From: Ruminococcus sp.
GTDB lineage: Bacteria; Bacillota_A; Clostridia; Oscillospirales; Ruminococcaceae
DNA: 64,000 nucleotides
Assembly (NCBI GenBank): GCA_017480485.1
Contig: JAFVAN010000015.1
Location: 96,863 to 160,862 of the forward strand
Direction of reading: 5' to 3'
Shown piece by piece: positions 9,397-18,099 of the stretch; the stretch's first letter is position 1; each line of letters begins with the position of its first letter. A program made the position numbers and the translations under genes. The notes under the pieces are model-generated. The model was given only the letters and a program-made list of their open reading frames with translations. It made no database searches and had not been told where the DNA came from.

Positions 9397-10250
9397 TGCG
9401 GAAAAGTGACGCGGAAAAGAATTACATCAGCGGGATAAAAAAGCTGTCGGCCAAGGAGAACCCCTTTGCAGAGGATGACAGAGAGCCGGAGCACAAGAGC
9501 CCTGTGAGCCTCCGCCCAAGGTACGGCTGGGCTGCTGCGGCGGCGGTGCTGATGCTTTGCATAGCGGCGGGGGCGCTGCTTTTCCGTGGCGGGCTCAGCA
9601 GGGACGAAAGCTCCTCCGCTGCCGACAGGACCGCCCGAGAGGGAGGCTCATCCGAAGCATCCGAGGCCCCAGAAATTCGGGAGGGGCGGGAACCGCCGCT
9701 GAAATATTCCAATATCTCCGAAGCCGTTGCGGCCTACGCCAAAGCAGACAAGGAGACCTGCGAGCTGCTGCGCTACAGGGACTCTCTCGCAGAGAACAGC
9801 GAGGAGGCCAAAGATGCCCTGCGCTCGGAGCAGCAGCAGCTGGACACCCAAGAGAAGACCCGACGGGAGGCCGTTGACTTTCTCGAAGAGGTTAGGGCGG
9901 GGGTAATCTTCCTTGATGCCACCAGCTACGAGGGGGACGAGGGCGTGTACCTAAAGCTCTACAACGGCCTTGACACAGAGCTGCGGCTGACGGGCGGTGC
10001 CACGGTCTACGAAAGCAGCACGGGAGTGAAATACTCAGAGCTCCCCGCCACGGACAGCTGCACCATTGCCCCCGGGGCCGTGGGTGAAGTGAGAATAACC
10101 CCCGAGACCAGCCTGCGTGCCGAATACTCTCTGGTATTGGATGAAGCACAGGACCTGTTCGTCGGCTGCACCTTCAACGGCGCGGACATCATCTCCGCCC
10201 TTTCCCGAGACCGCACCGAGGAGCTGCTTACGGAGCTGGAAAAAACATAA
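9396..10250 (+). CDS. Single-span membrane protein, putative anti-sigma partner
   Basis: 284 aa; its ATG overlaps the sigma factor stop codon by one base, so the two are translationally coupled. The cytosolic N-terminus (1-45) is charged, followed by one transmembrane helix (WAAAAAVLMLCIAAGALLF), a low-complexity Ser/Glu/Arg linker, a coiled-coil-prone region (about 120-165) and a beta-rich outer domain (VIFLDATSYEGDEGVYLKLY to the end). The layout matches a membrane anti-sigma factor, but I see no zinc-binding HxxxCxxC motif, so this assignment rests on position. Confidence 0.65.
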   Translation: MRKSDAEKNYISGIKKLSAKENPFAEDDREPEHKSPVSLRPRYGWAAAAAVLMLCIAAGALLFRGGLSRDESSSAADRTAREGGSSEASEAPEIREGREPPLKYSNISEAVAAYAKADKETCELLRYRDSLAENSEEAKDALRSEQQQLDTQEKTRREAVDFLEEVRAGVIFLDATSYEGDEGVYLKLYNGLDTELRLTGGATVYESSTGVKYSELPATDSCTIAPGAVGEVRITPETSLRAEYSLVLDEAQDLFVGCTFNGADIISALSRDRTEELLTELEKT

Positions 10251-10259
10251 AGCCTCTTT

Positions 10260-10301
10260 CACTTCTTGCCTCTTGCTTCTAAAGCTCTTGCCTCTTGAGG
10301 C
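10260..10301. repeat. Heptamer-armed repeat, family F (copy F2, short)
   Basis: TTGCCTC repeated twice, a reduced core, then TTGCCTC and a TTGAGG end. It directly abuts the putative ECF promoter at 10301. Confidence 0.65.
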
Positions 10302-10328
10302 GCACACTTTTCGCCCCCTCATTCGTAT
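10301..10328 (+). promoter_or_regulatory. Putative ECF-type promoter of the ABC exporter genes
   Basis: GCACA at 10302, 17 bases, CGTAT. It matches the motif at 8854-8881 at the same spacing, including TCATTCGTAT. Here the -10 is also the loop side of a perfect 10-bp inverted repeat (GCCCCCTCAT/ATGAGGGGGC, 10312-10342), so a hairpin at the 5' end of the message is an alternative reading. Confidence 0.55.
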
Positions 10329-10349
10329 ACAGGATGAGGGGGCGAAACT

Positions 10350-11600
10350 ATGGTAAGAAAAAACCTTAGAGGCCTTGTGAAGAACGAGCCTGCGCTGCTG
10401 TGCATAATGCTGATAACCGTATTCTCTTCGGCGCTGCTGCTCTATTTCTCCTACGGCCTGTACCAAAACTACAATGTGCGGCTGACGGAGGAGAGCACGG
10501 AATACACGGAGCTCACCCTTGAAGTGAACCCGGGGATGACCCTGACCAAGAGCGGGCTGTGCAGCTTTGTGGAGGCCCTGCCCCGAGAGACCGCCGACAA
10601 TGTGGAGATCTTTCTGGCCACCGCGAGATCGGGGAGCATCGCCGACCACAGGCCGGTCACTGACGAGCTGAGGGCCGCCATCGCCGAGCGCTTCGGGGGC
10701 AACATCATGGTGGATGAGGCAGGCAACAGCAGCACACTCGACGAAAACACGGTGATAACCGACTACAACGGGGCGATCTTTTATTTTCGCTTTCGGTATA
10801 ATGACGGCGGCTACAAGTACATCGAGCTGCCCGAGTCTGCCCTGCACGACGGGCGGACCCTTTCCGGCGGACGGTTCTATACCGACGAGGAATACAACAC
10901 AGGCGCCCACGTGGCCGTGGGAGGCGATATGGGCTTTGAGCTGTCGGACTTCCTGACCGAGGACGGCAAGGCATGGCTCTGGGGCGAGGAGTACGAGCTC
11001 ATCGGCACGGCGGGAGCCAACGCCCTGCCGACGCCGCCCCTGACGGCGGCCCCAGACGATCTGGCGCTGGAGCCGTATCTTGGCCTGTACTTCGTAAAGG
11101 CCCTGAACAGCACCCAGTACGCAGACCTTAAAAACACCGCCGAGGCGGTGCTGCCCGGGATGTTCCGCTTTGAGGAGCTCACCTTCCCCGACAGGGAGAG
11201 CGCCTATGTCTACAGCAATATCATCCTTATCTCGGTGCTGATCGCGGTGATGTCGGGGATAAACTTTGTGATGCTCTACCGCTGCATACTCAGGCGCAGG
11301 CGCCGCGCTCTGGCAATAACGCGGCTCTGCGGGTGCAGCCTGCTGCGGGCGGGGGCGGGCTATGTGGCGGAATGTCTGGTGCTCAGCGTGCCTGCCTTCG
11401 GGGCGGGGCTTGCGGTGTACATCCCGCTGATGAAGCGCAGGCTCTCGGGGCTGTTCCCCTACATGGAGGCCGCCTACAGCCTGCGGGTCTACGCGGGGAT
11501 ATTCGGGGTCTATCTTTTAGTGCTGCTTCTGCTGCTGACAGTGATGACGGCCATGAGCATCCGCGGCAGCATCTCGGCGGCAGTAAGGAAAAGGGGGTGA
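10350..11600 (+). CDS. ABC transporter permease, FtsX/MacB type (first of pair)
   Basis: 416 aa. An N-terminal transmembrane helix (ALLCIMLITVFSSALLLYF) is followed by a large outer domain (about 45-285) and three C-terminal helices: YSNIILISVLIAVMSGINFV, GYVAECLVLSVPAFGAGLAV and GIFGVYLLVLLLLLTVMTAM. This is the standard FtsX-like permease plan, used for mechanotransmission or for export of peptides and lipids. The start follows GATGAGGGGGCGAAACT. It is followed four bases later by a second permease, and the ATPase lies 200 bases further on; together they form one exporter, probably under the ECF factor. Confidence 0.8.
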   Translation: MVRKNLRGLVKNEPALLCIMLITVFSSALLLYFSYGLYQNYNVRLTEESTEYTELTLEVNPGMTLTKSGLCSFVEALPRETADNVEIFLATARSGSIADHRPVTDELRAAIAERFGGNIMVDEAGNSSTLDENTVITDYNGAIFYFRFRYNDGGYKYIELPESALHDGRTLSGGRFYTDEEYNTGAHVAVGGDMGFELSDFLTEDGKAWLWGEEYELIGTAGANALPTPPLTAAPDDLALEPYLGLYFVKALNSTQYADLKNTAEAVLPGMFRFEELTFPDRESAYVYSNIILISVLIAVMSGINFVMLYRCILRRRRRALAITRLCGCSLLRAGAGYVAECLVLSVPAFGAGLAVYIPLMKRRLSGLFPYMEAAYSLRVYAGIFGVYLLVLLLLLTVMTAMSIRGSISAAVRKRG

Positions 11601-11604
11601 GGGT

Positions 11605-12804
11605 ATGCTTTTTCGGTATGCTCTGCGGTCAATGAGGAAATATCTGCTTGGCAATGCGCTGACGGTGATGCAGCTGGCGGCAGTGCTTTGCATGACAGCC
11701 TTTATGATAAGCTCAGTCTCGCTGCGGCTGGCCCGCTGGGCGCCCTTTCGGGACGAATTCTCGGGCAGCGGGAGGCTGGTGGTCTTTACAAGCTTTGCCC
11801 ACAACGGCGACCTCACGGGGAACTTTAGCATGGTGAACACAAATGCTGACATGAGCGCCCTGCTTGGCACCGAGGTCAAGGCCCTTGGCACACATATGTG
11901 TTCGGCGGACATAAAGGACGGCCTTGACGGCATAGTGCTGCGCAGCGCCGACAGAGAGCTCATCAACAGGTACTCCCCGGAGCTAAAGGCGGGAGAATGG
12001 TTCAAGGGCAGCGGTCTCTGCGCCGCCGTGACCGAGGGCTGCGGCTACTCCCTCGGCGACAGGATAGTGATAGGCTGCGACACCCGAGAGGACGGCAGGC
12101 GGGAGCTGACCGCCGAAGTGACTGCCGTTATCTCGGGAAAGGCGAAGCTTGCGGGCTTTGCGGGCGAGAACGACGGCCCTCAGGCCGAGACCTTCGAGCT
12201 TTTCTACCGCTGCCCCGAGGAGGACAGCGGCACCCGGGGCGTGGTGCTGCTGGACGACAGCGCTCTGCCCGAGGACATGGTGCGGGCCTATGCGGGGGCG
12301 GTGCTCCTGAGCTATCCCGAGGGGGCCGACGAGGAGCAGATCACGGAGCTCTTACGGGGCGCTGGCAGCGTGTTCTCGATCTCCATGCCCGCCCTTGAGG
12401 AGGCCAGCCGCAGCTATCTTGCCCTGCGGGTCCGTGACCTGCTGCCCCTGACGGTGATACTCTGCGTCATGGCCCTTGTGAGCAGCATAAGCACTGCCGC
12501 CCTCTCAACGCGGCAGCAGCTGCGGGACTATGCGGTGCTCTCACTCTGCGGCCTGCGCAAGGGGCGGTGCGTGGTCATCGGGCTGATGCAGAACGCAGTG
12601 TGCCTCTGCCTTGCGGGGGCGGTGTCGGCGGCGGGTGCGGCACTTATCAGGGCACATTGGCCCGAGAGCCTCTACCTGCACCTTGACGTGCTGCTGCTGG
12701 CGGGAGAGGCGGCCATAGGGGCGCTGTTCCTGCTGGTATCTCTGGCGGCGCCTGCGCTGATGATCGGCAGGAGCAGGATACAGGATGTTCTCGGGAGCGA
12801 ATAA
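11605..12804 (+). CDS. ABC transporter permease, FtsX/MacB type (second of pair)
   Basis: 399 aa. An N-terminal helix (ALTVMQLAAVLCMTAFMISS) is followed by an outer domain and then helices at about 275-295 (LTVILCVMALVSSISTAAL), 325-345 (AVCLCLAGAVSAAGAALI) and 355-385 (LLLAGEAAIGALFLLVSLAA). It is the partner of the preceding permease; two half-size permeases with one ATPase make a heteromeric complex. The cytosolic LSTRQQLRDYAVLSLCGLRK segment is the coupling region common to FtsX-type permeases. Substrate unknown. Confidence 0.8.
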   Translation: MLFRYALRSMRKYLLGNALTVMQLAAVLCMTAFMISSVSLRLARWAPFRDEFSGSGRLVVFTSFAHNGDLTGNFSMVNTNADMSALLGTEVKALGTHMCSADIKDGLDGIVLRSADRELINRYSPELKAGEWFKGSGLCAAVTEGCGYSLGDRIVIGCDTREDGRRELTAEVTAVISGKAKLAGFAGENDGPQAETFELFYRCPEEDSGTRGVVLLDDSALPEDMVRAYAGAVLLSYPEGADEEQITELLRGAGSVFSISMPALEEASRSYLALRVRDLLPLTVILCVMALVSSISTAALSTRQQLRDYAVLSLCGLRKGRCVVIGLMQNAVCLCLAGAVSAAGAALIRAHWPESLYLHLDVLLLAGEAAIGALFLLVSLAAPALMIGRSRIQDVLGSE

Positions 12805-12820
12805 GAGGTGAATGTATAAT

Positions 12821-12902
12821 TCGGCGGAAAAATGGTATCTCTCCCCCCGTAGGTGGAGAATACCTTTTTCCGCACCCCCCCGAGCCGCGTTAGCGGCGAG
12901 GG
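12821..12902. repeat. Double-hairpin repeat, family D (copy D1)
   Basis: First hairpin GAAAAATGGTATTCTCC-like arms around CCCCGTAGG; second hairpin GCCGC-GTTA-GCGGC. The same layout, and nearly the same second arm (CGAGCCGC...GCGGCGAG), occurs at 18669 and 21149. It separates the permeases from the ATPase. Confidence 0.75.
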
Positions 12903-13010
12903 CAAATAAAACAGTGGAGATAATTATAATTCAAAATTGTAAAAGCAACCTGTAATTATGGATTTCCGATGTTTTACGATCGACTAAGTGAATAATAGAA
13001 GGAGGCAGCT

Positions 13011-13682
13011 ATGATAGAGCTTAAAAACATCGTAAAGACCTACAACAAAGGCAGACAGAACGAATTCGAGGCCCTGCACGGCATCTCGGCCAAGATTGAG
13101 GACGGCGAGCTGGTGGCCATCATCGGCAGGTCGGGGGCGGGGAAAAGCACCCTGCTGCACATACTGGCCTGCATCGACGGCTGCGACAGCGGCGAATACC
13201 TGATAGACGGCGCCCCTGTCAAGGGCCTGTCGGAGCGACGCAGCGCTGCGCTTCGCAACGAAAAGCTTGGCATGGTGATGCAGGACTTCGCCCTAATCGA
13301 GGACTTCACGGCCCTTGAAAACGTGCTGCTGCCCCTGAATTTTTCGAGAAAAAGAAAGAAGGGCAGGCGGGAGCGCGCTCTCTCGGCCCTGCGGTCCGTT
13401 GGCATCGAGGAGCTGGCGAAGAAGCCCTGCTCGAAGCTCTCGGGCGGGCAGAAGCAGCGGGTGGCAATAGCGAGGGCCATCGTCAACGACCCCGCCCTGA
13501 TACTTGCGGACGAGCCCACAGGCGCCCTCGACACCGCCACCTCGGCGGAGATAATGGAGCTCTTCAGGCGCCTTAACGAGACGGGGCGGACGGTGGTCAT
13601 CGTCACACACGACCCGAAGATAGCCGAGCAGTGCGGGCGGGTCATCGAGATCTGCGACGGCAGGGTGCTGGACCGTGGCTGA
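13011..13682 (+). CDS. ABC transporter ATP-binding protein (MacB/LolD type)
   Basis: 223 aa, start after GGAGG. Walker A GRSGAGKST (about 40-48), Q-loop VMQDFALIEDFTALENVLLP, signature LSGGQKQRVAIARA, Walker B LILADEPTGALD and switch His in VVIVTHDPK are all intact. It powers the two FtsX-type permeases just upstream. No sigma-A or ECF promoter is evident in the 200-base gap, so it may be read through from 10301. Confidence 0.93.
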   Translation: MIELKNIVKTYNKGRQNEFEALHGISAKIEDGELVAIIGRSGAGKSTLLHILACIDGCDSGEYLIDGAPVKGLSERRSAALRNEKLGMVMQDFALIEDFTALENVLLPLNFSRKRKKGRRERALSALRSVGIEELAKKPCSKLSGGQKQRVAIARAIVNDPALILADEPTGALDTATSAEIMELFRRLNETGRTVVIVTHDPKIAEQCGRVIEICDGRVLDRG

Positions 13683-13713
13683 GGAGACAAAACAGCAAAG
13701 GCCATTTTGCACC

Positions 13714-13797
13714 GCTGCGGAGCAGCGCAGTTTTTATTAGGCCGAAAGAGGGTATTCCCCCGCCGCTGGCGGGGGAATACCCTCTTTCGGCACCCGC
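13714..13797. repeat. Terminator hairpin plus family D palindrome (copy D2)
   Basis: GCTGC-GGA-GCAGC followed by a T run (13714-13738) can terminate the ATPase transcript. It is followed by a long perfect stem (GCCGAAAGAGGGTATTCCCC pairing with its complement, 13741-13791) ending TTTCGGCACCCGCAA, an end shared with copies at 42754 and 60770. Confidence 0.75.
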
Positions 13798-13838
13798 AAA
13801 ATATGAAAATTGATTTCCGTGTTTTTTCGGCAAACCCC

Positions 13839-13867
13839 TTGACAAACAGACCTGCTGTTGCTATAAT
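13839..13867 (+). promoter_or_regulatory. Sigma-A promoter of the symporter gene
   Basis: Perfect TTGACA, 17-base spacer ending TGC (extended -10), perfect TATAAT. Confidence 0.88.
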
Positions 13868-13944
13868 AGTATACGGTGCTTTAACGAATAAAAGCATAAA
13901 AGCGTTAAAGGACTAAAATGCAATTAACGGAAGGATATGTTTCA

Positions 13945-15489
13945 ATGGTTTTGACATGGACTGTGCTGATAGTGTACCTGATACTTATGGTCGCCATCGG
14001 CGTGTACTACCGCAGAAAGACCGCCAGCGTCGCAGATTTTGTGCTGGGCGGAAGGACCCTCGGCCCCTGGTTCACGGCCTTTGCCTACGGCACCTCTTAC
14101 TTCTCTGCCGTTATCTTCGTGGGCTATGCGGGCAAATTCGGCTGGAGCTACGGCGTGGCCTCCACCTGGGTGGGCATCGGCAACGCGATACTGGGCTCGC
14201 TGCTGCCATGGATGATACTGGGAAGGCGTTCCCGCATCATGAGCAAGCACATGGAGGCAAAGACCATGCCCGAGTTCTTCGAGAAGCGCTACGACTCAAA
14301 GGCGCTGAAGATCGCCTCGGCCATAATAATCTTTATCTTCCTTATCCCCTACACCGCCTCGGTGTACAACGGGCTTTCCAGACTCTTTGAGAAAGGCTTC
14401 GGCATTGAGTACAAATACTGCATCATCATCATGGCCGTGTTCACCGCAGCATATGTTATCCTTGGCGGCTACAAGGCCACTGCCCTTTCGGACTTCATCC
14501 AGGGCGTGATAATGCTCATCGGCATCACCGCAGTTATCGTCGCGGTGCTGAACATGAACGGCGGCCTCTCGGGCTCTGTTGACAAGATGGGCGAGATAGA
14601 GAGTGCATCGGGCAAAACAGGCGAATACGCCTCTCTCTTCGGACCCGACCCCGTGAACCTTATCGGCGTTGTTATACTTACCTCCCTCGGTACCTGGGGT
14701 CTGCCCCAGATGGTGGGCAAATTCTACGCCGTCAAGGACGACAGATCCATCAAGACAGGCACCATCGTTTCCACCGTTTTCGCCGTTGTTGTGGCGGGCG
14801 GCTGCTACTTCCTTGGCGGCTTCGGCAGGCTGTTTGCAGAGGTCGGTGAGGGCGGCGCACCAGTGGGCGGCTTCGACGGCATCGTTCCCACCATGATGGA
14901 AAAGCTATCGCCCTTCCTCTTTGCGGTAGTGCTGGTGCTGGTGCTCTCGGCCTCTATGTCCACGCTCTCGTCTCTGGTGCTCACCTCCAGCTCGGTGTTC
15001 ACCATCGACCTTATCAAGCCCTTCAAGAAGGACATGAACGAGAAGCAGGAGCTGCTCATCATGCGCATATTCATCGGCTTCTTCATCCTCGTTTCCGTCA
15101 TCATCGCCATCTTCACCCTTGAGAACCCCCAGACGGTGATCTCGTCCCTGATGGGAATTTCATGGGGCGCGCTGGCAGGCGCTTTCTTGGCGCCCTTCCT
15201 CTATGGCCTGTATTCCAAGAAGATCACCAAGGCCGCAGTCGGTACCTGCTTTGTGGTAGGCGTCGGCGTGACGGTAGTGCATATGTTCATCTACACCCTG
15301 AAGCTCGTGCCCTCGGCCCCTGCCACCCTTGGCAAGCTGAGCCTGGCCTCGCCTGTTAATGCGGGCGCCTTCACGATGCTGCTGGGTCTGGTGCTCGTGC
15401 CGATAGTAAGCGCCATCACAGGCGGCAGCGGCAAGGACAAGGCCCAAGCCGAGAAGGTCTTCGAGTGCTACTCGAGGGATGACCTGTAA
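13945..15489 (+). CDS. Sodium:solute symporter (SSS family)
   Basis: 514 aa with about 13 transmembrane helices. The N-terminal segment with the ADFVLGGRTLGPWFTAFAYG motif, the ASTWVGIGNAILGSLLPWMI segment and the YTASVYNGLSRLFEKGFGI and VILGGYKATALSDFIQGVIM regions match the PutP/PanF branch of the solute:sodium symporters. The Na2-site region VLSASMSTLSSLVLTSSSVF (SxS motif) is intact. The start at 13945 follows GGAAGG; an ATG 27 bases upstream has a weaker AAAGGA. Substrate not predictable: the gene stands alone behind a strong promoter, followed by its own terminator. Confidence 0.9.
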   Translation: MVLTWTVLIVYLILMVAIGVYYRRKTASVADFVLGGRTLGPWFTAFAYGTSYFSAVIFVGYAGKFGWSYGVASTWVGIGNAILGSLLPWMILGRRSRIMSKHMEAKTMPEFFEKRYDSKALKIASAIIIFIFLIPYTASVYNGLSRLFEKGFGIEYKYCIIIMAVFTAAYVILGGYKATALSDFIQGVIMLIGITAVIVAVLNMNGGLSGSVDKMGEIESASGKTGEYASLFGPDPVNLIGVVILTSLGTWGLPQMVGKFYAVKDDRSIKTGTIVSTVFAVVVAGGCYFLGGFGRLFAEVGEGGAPVGGFDGIVPTMMEKLSPFLFAVVLVLVLSASMSTLSSLVLTSSSVFTIDLIKPFKKDMNEKQELLIMRIFIGFFILVSVIIAIFTLENPQTVISSLMGISWGALAGAFLAPFLYGLYSKKITKAAVGTCFVVGVGVTVVHMFIYTLKLVPSAPATLGKLSLASPVNAGAFTMLLGLVLVPIVSAITGGSGKDKAQAEKVFECYSRDDL

Positions 15490-15510
15490 GGCGCTGCGAA
15501 CAGACCATTG

Positions 15511-15549
15511 AACAGCACCTCTCCCCTGCGGGGGAGAGGTGCTGTTTTT
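15511..15549 (+). terminator. Terminator after the symporter gene (family D-like arms)
   Basis: AACAGCACCTCTCCCC paired with GGGGAGAGGTGCTGTT and a T run. The arms carry the CTCCCC...GGGGAG block typical of family D, so a repeat probably serves as terminator here. Confidence 0.85.
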
Positions 15550-15587
15550 CATCCGTCACACAGCAAAAATTGACAAGTCGTGTCCCC

Positions 15588-15669
15588 GTATCGCGAGGGA
15601 GCCGCCTCATATCACACAACTGTAAACGAGCTTGCGAGTGCTCACGCGACTTACGCCGTCCGCGTTAGG
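15588..15669 (-). repeat. Family E repeat (copy E1, inverted)
   Basis: About 80 bases. The reverse complement reads GACGGCGTAAGTCGCGTGAG... through CTCGCAAGCTCGTTTACA to CTCCCTCGCGATAC, matching E3 at 61898 over most of its length. It is not a simple hairpin. Confidence 0.8.
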
Positions 15670-15679
15670 ACAAAAAAGC

Positions 15680-15708
15680 TTTACTTTTTTTCTGAACTGT
15701 GGTATACT
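15680..15708 (+). promoter_or_regulatory. Sigma-A promoter of purB
   Basis: TTTACT, 17-base spacer ending TGG, TATACT. A short leader to the start at 15745 with GAGGTCG as ribosome site; no purine riboswitch is visible. Confidence 0.78.
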
Positions 15709-15744
15709 GAAAATATCCAAACTATATGAAATGAGGTCGTTTTT

Positions 15745-17184
15745 ATGACAAACAGCTATGAGAGCCCCTTCTGCACAAGATATGCAAGTAAGGAGATGCA
15801 GTTCGTATTCTCCGCCGATAAGAAATTCACTACCTGGAGGCGGCTCTGGGTGGCGCTGGCAAGGGCCGAGATGAAGCTGGGCCTGAACGTTACTCAGGAA
15901 CAGGTAGACAAGCTTTCCGCCCACATCGAGGACATCGACTACGCCAAGGCCGCAGAGTATGAGAAGAAGTTCCGCCACGACGTAATGGCTCACGTCCACA
16001 CCTACGGCGACGCCGTCGGCGAGGAGGCCAAGAAGATCATCCACCTTGGGGCCACCAGCTGCTATGTCGGCGACAACACCGATATCATCATCATGCGGGA
16101 CGCCCTGAGGATAGTAAAAAGAAAGCTGGTAAAGGTAATCGACCAGCTGGCTAAGTTCGCGGACAAGTACAAGGCCCTGCCCTGCCTGGCCTACACGCAT
16201 TTGCAGCCCGCCCAGCTCACCACCGTGGGCAAGCGCGCTACTCTTTGGTGCAACGAGCTGCTCTACGATCTGGAGGACTTAGACTTCCAGCTTGGAAGGC
16301 TGCGGCTTCTGGGCTCCAAGGGCACCACAGGCACACAGGCCTCCTTCATGGAGCTCTTCCACGGCGACACCGACAAGGTGAAGGAGCTTGAGCGCCTTAT
16401 CGCCGAGGAGATGGGCTTTGAGGGCGTTGTGCCCGTTTCCGGACAGACCTATTCGAGGAAGATAGACTTTGCCGTTTGTCAGGTGCTGGCGGCCATCGCC
16501 CAGAGCGCCATGAAGTTCGGCAACGACATCCGCCTGCTGCAAAGCTTCAAGGAGATCGAAGAGCCCTTTGAGAAAACCCAGATCGGCTCCTCTGCAATGG
16601 CCTACAAGCGCAACCCCATGCGGGACGAGCGCATCTGCTCGCTGGCAAGGTACGTCATGGTGGACGTTCTGAACCCCGCCTTCACCGCCGGAACACAGTG
16701 GTTCGAGAGGACTCTGGACGACTCCGCCAACAAGCGCATCGCCGTGGCCGAGGCATTTCTGGGCGTTGACGCCATACTCAACATAATGCTCAACGTCACC
16801 GACCCCGAGAACGGCTTGGTGGTATACGAGAAGATAATCCGCAAGAGAGTTATGGCGGAGCTGCCCTTTATGGCCACTGAGAACATCATCATGGACTGCT
16901 GCGAGAGAGGCGGCAGCCGTCAGGACCTTCACGAGCGCATCAGGGAGCTGTCCATGGAGGCAGGCGCCCACGTTAAGCGCGACGGCCTTGATAACGACCT
17001 TGCCGACCTTATCGCCGCCGACCCCATGTTCGACATCACCCGCGAGAAGCTGGAGGAGATAATGAAGCCCGAGAACTACATCGGCCGCTGCCCCCAGCAG
17101 GTAGAGGAGTTCATCGAGAACTGCGTTCGCCCCGTGATCGAGGCCAACGGCGTTTCCGATGACGTGGCGGAGATAAACGTATAA
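15745..17184 (+). CDS. purB: Adenylosuccinate lyase
   Basis: 479 aa. Cleaves SAICAR and adenylosuccinate, releasing fumarate, in de novo purine and AMP synthesis. Fumarase/aspartase superfamily signature GSSAMAYKRNPMRDE (about 285-300) carries the catalytic Ser loop. HVHTYGDAVGEEAKKIIHLG and the TSCYVGDNTDIIIM segment are the other conserved regions, and LAYTHLQPAQLTTVGKRATLW holds a catalytic His. The full-length homotetramer type is as expected. The gene is single behind its own promoter, with nadC 72 bases downstream and a repeat between. Confidence 0.96.
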   Translation: MTNSYESPFCTRYASKEMQFVFSADKKFTTWRRLWVALARAEMKLGLNVTQEQVDKLSAHIEDIDYAKAAEYEKKFRHDVMAHVHTYGDAVGEEAKKIIHLGATSCYVGDNTDIIIMRDALRIVKRKLVKVIDQLAKFADKYKALPCLAYTHLQPAQLTTVGKRATLWCNELLYDLEDLDFQLGRLRLLGSKGTTGTQASFMELFHGDTDKVKELERLIAEEMGFEGVVPVSGQTYSRKIDFAVCQVLAAIAQSAMKFGNDIRLLQSFKEIEEPFEKTQIGSSAMAYKRNPMRDERICSLARYVMVDVLNPAFTAGTQWFERTLDDSANKRIAVAEAFLGVDAILNIMLNVTDPENGLVVYEKIIRKRVMAELPFMATENIIMDCCERGGSRQDLHERIRELSMEAGAHVKRDGLDNDLADLIAADPMFDITREKLEEIMKPENYIGRCPQQVEEFIENCVRPVIEANGVSDDVAEINV

Positions 17185-17200
17185 TTTCAGCCCCTATTCC

Positions 17201-17240
17201 GTCCGCGCAGCGGACACCATAATTGTGCATTGTGCATTGA
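17201..17240. repeat. Heptamer-armed repeat, family C (copy C1, one arm)
   Basis: Core GTCCGC-GCA-GCGGACACC followed by TTGTGCA heptamers. The core is the same as in family B copies B1 and B2, whose arms are different, so core and arms assort independently. Confidence 0.75.
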
Positions 17241-17256
17241 AAAAAGGAGCGTTCTT

Positions 17257-18096
17257 ATGAAGCTTATGCAATTCCAGATCGACGACATCATCAAGGTGGC
17301 GCTGCTGGAGGATATCAACTACATCGACGTCACCACCGACTACCTTGTTGACGACAGCAGAGTGAACACCGCCTATTACCTTGCAAAGGACGAGGGCGTG
17401 CTCTGCGGGATAGATATCGCCATGCGGGTCTTCACCCTTCTGGACGACACCGCAAAGGCAGAGATACTTATCCACGACGGCGAGCCCGTGAAAAAAGGTG
17501 ACATCATCGCCCGCATCACGGCCCACACCCGAGCCCTGCTGAAGGGCGAGCGGACGGCCCTGAACCTTATCCAGCACCTCTCGGGCATCGCAACCGCCAC
17601 CAACAGGTGTGTGAAGCTGGTGGAGGGCACCAAAGCCACCATTGCCGACACCCGCAAGACCCTTCCCGGGCTGAGGGTGCTGCAAAAATACGCCGTCACC
17701 GTAGGCGGCGGCAGGAACCACCGCTACAACCTTTCTGACTGCGCCATGCTCAAGGACACCCACCTGGACGCCTACGGCTCCATGACGGGGGCCGTTAACG
17801 CCCTGCGTGAAAAGATGGGCCACACCGTAAAGATAGAGGTAGAGGTAGGCAGCCTTGATGAGCTTCGGGAGGCGCTGGAGCTGGGCGTGGAGATAATAAT
17901 GCTGGACAACATGAGCTGCGAGGAGATGAGTGAGGCTGTCAAGCTCACAGCGGGCCGCGCTAAGCTCGAGGCCTCGGGCAACGTCACCGCCGAGACCATC
18001 CGCGCCATTGCGGAGACGGGCGTGGACATAATCTCTATGGGCGCCCTGACCCATTCGGTGAAGGCCTTTGACATTTCGATGAAGATGGAGAAGTGA
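17257..18096 (+). CDS. nadC: Nicotinate-nucleotide pyrophosphorylase (quinolinate phosphoribosyltransferase)
   Basis: 279 aa, start at 17257 after AAAAGGAG. Converts quinolinate and PRPP to nicotinate mononucleotide, CO2 and PPi in NAD synthesis. Seen: LLEDINYIDVTTDYLVDD at the N-terminus, GERTALNLIQHLSGIAT, the DTRKTLPGLRVLQKYAVTVG segment and KIEVEVGSLDELREALELG, all hallmark segments, with catalytic Lys/Arg in ADTRKT. nadA and nadB are not in the window. The next gene begins four bases after the stop. Confidence 0.95.
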   Translation: MKLMQFQIDDIIKVALLEDINYIDVTTDYLVDDSRVNTAYYLAKDEGVLCGIDIAMRVFTLLDDTAKAEILIHDGEPVKKGDIIARITAHTRALLKGERTALNLIQHLSGIATATNRCVKLVEGTKATIADTRKTLPGLRVLQKYAVTVGGGRNHRYNLSDCAMLKDTHLDAYGSMTGAVNALREKMGHTVKIEVEVGSLDELREALELGVEIIMLDNMSCEEMSEAVKLTAGRAKLEASGNVTAETIRAIAETGVDIISMGALTHSVKAFDISMKMEK

Positions 18097-18099
18097 GTC

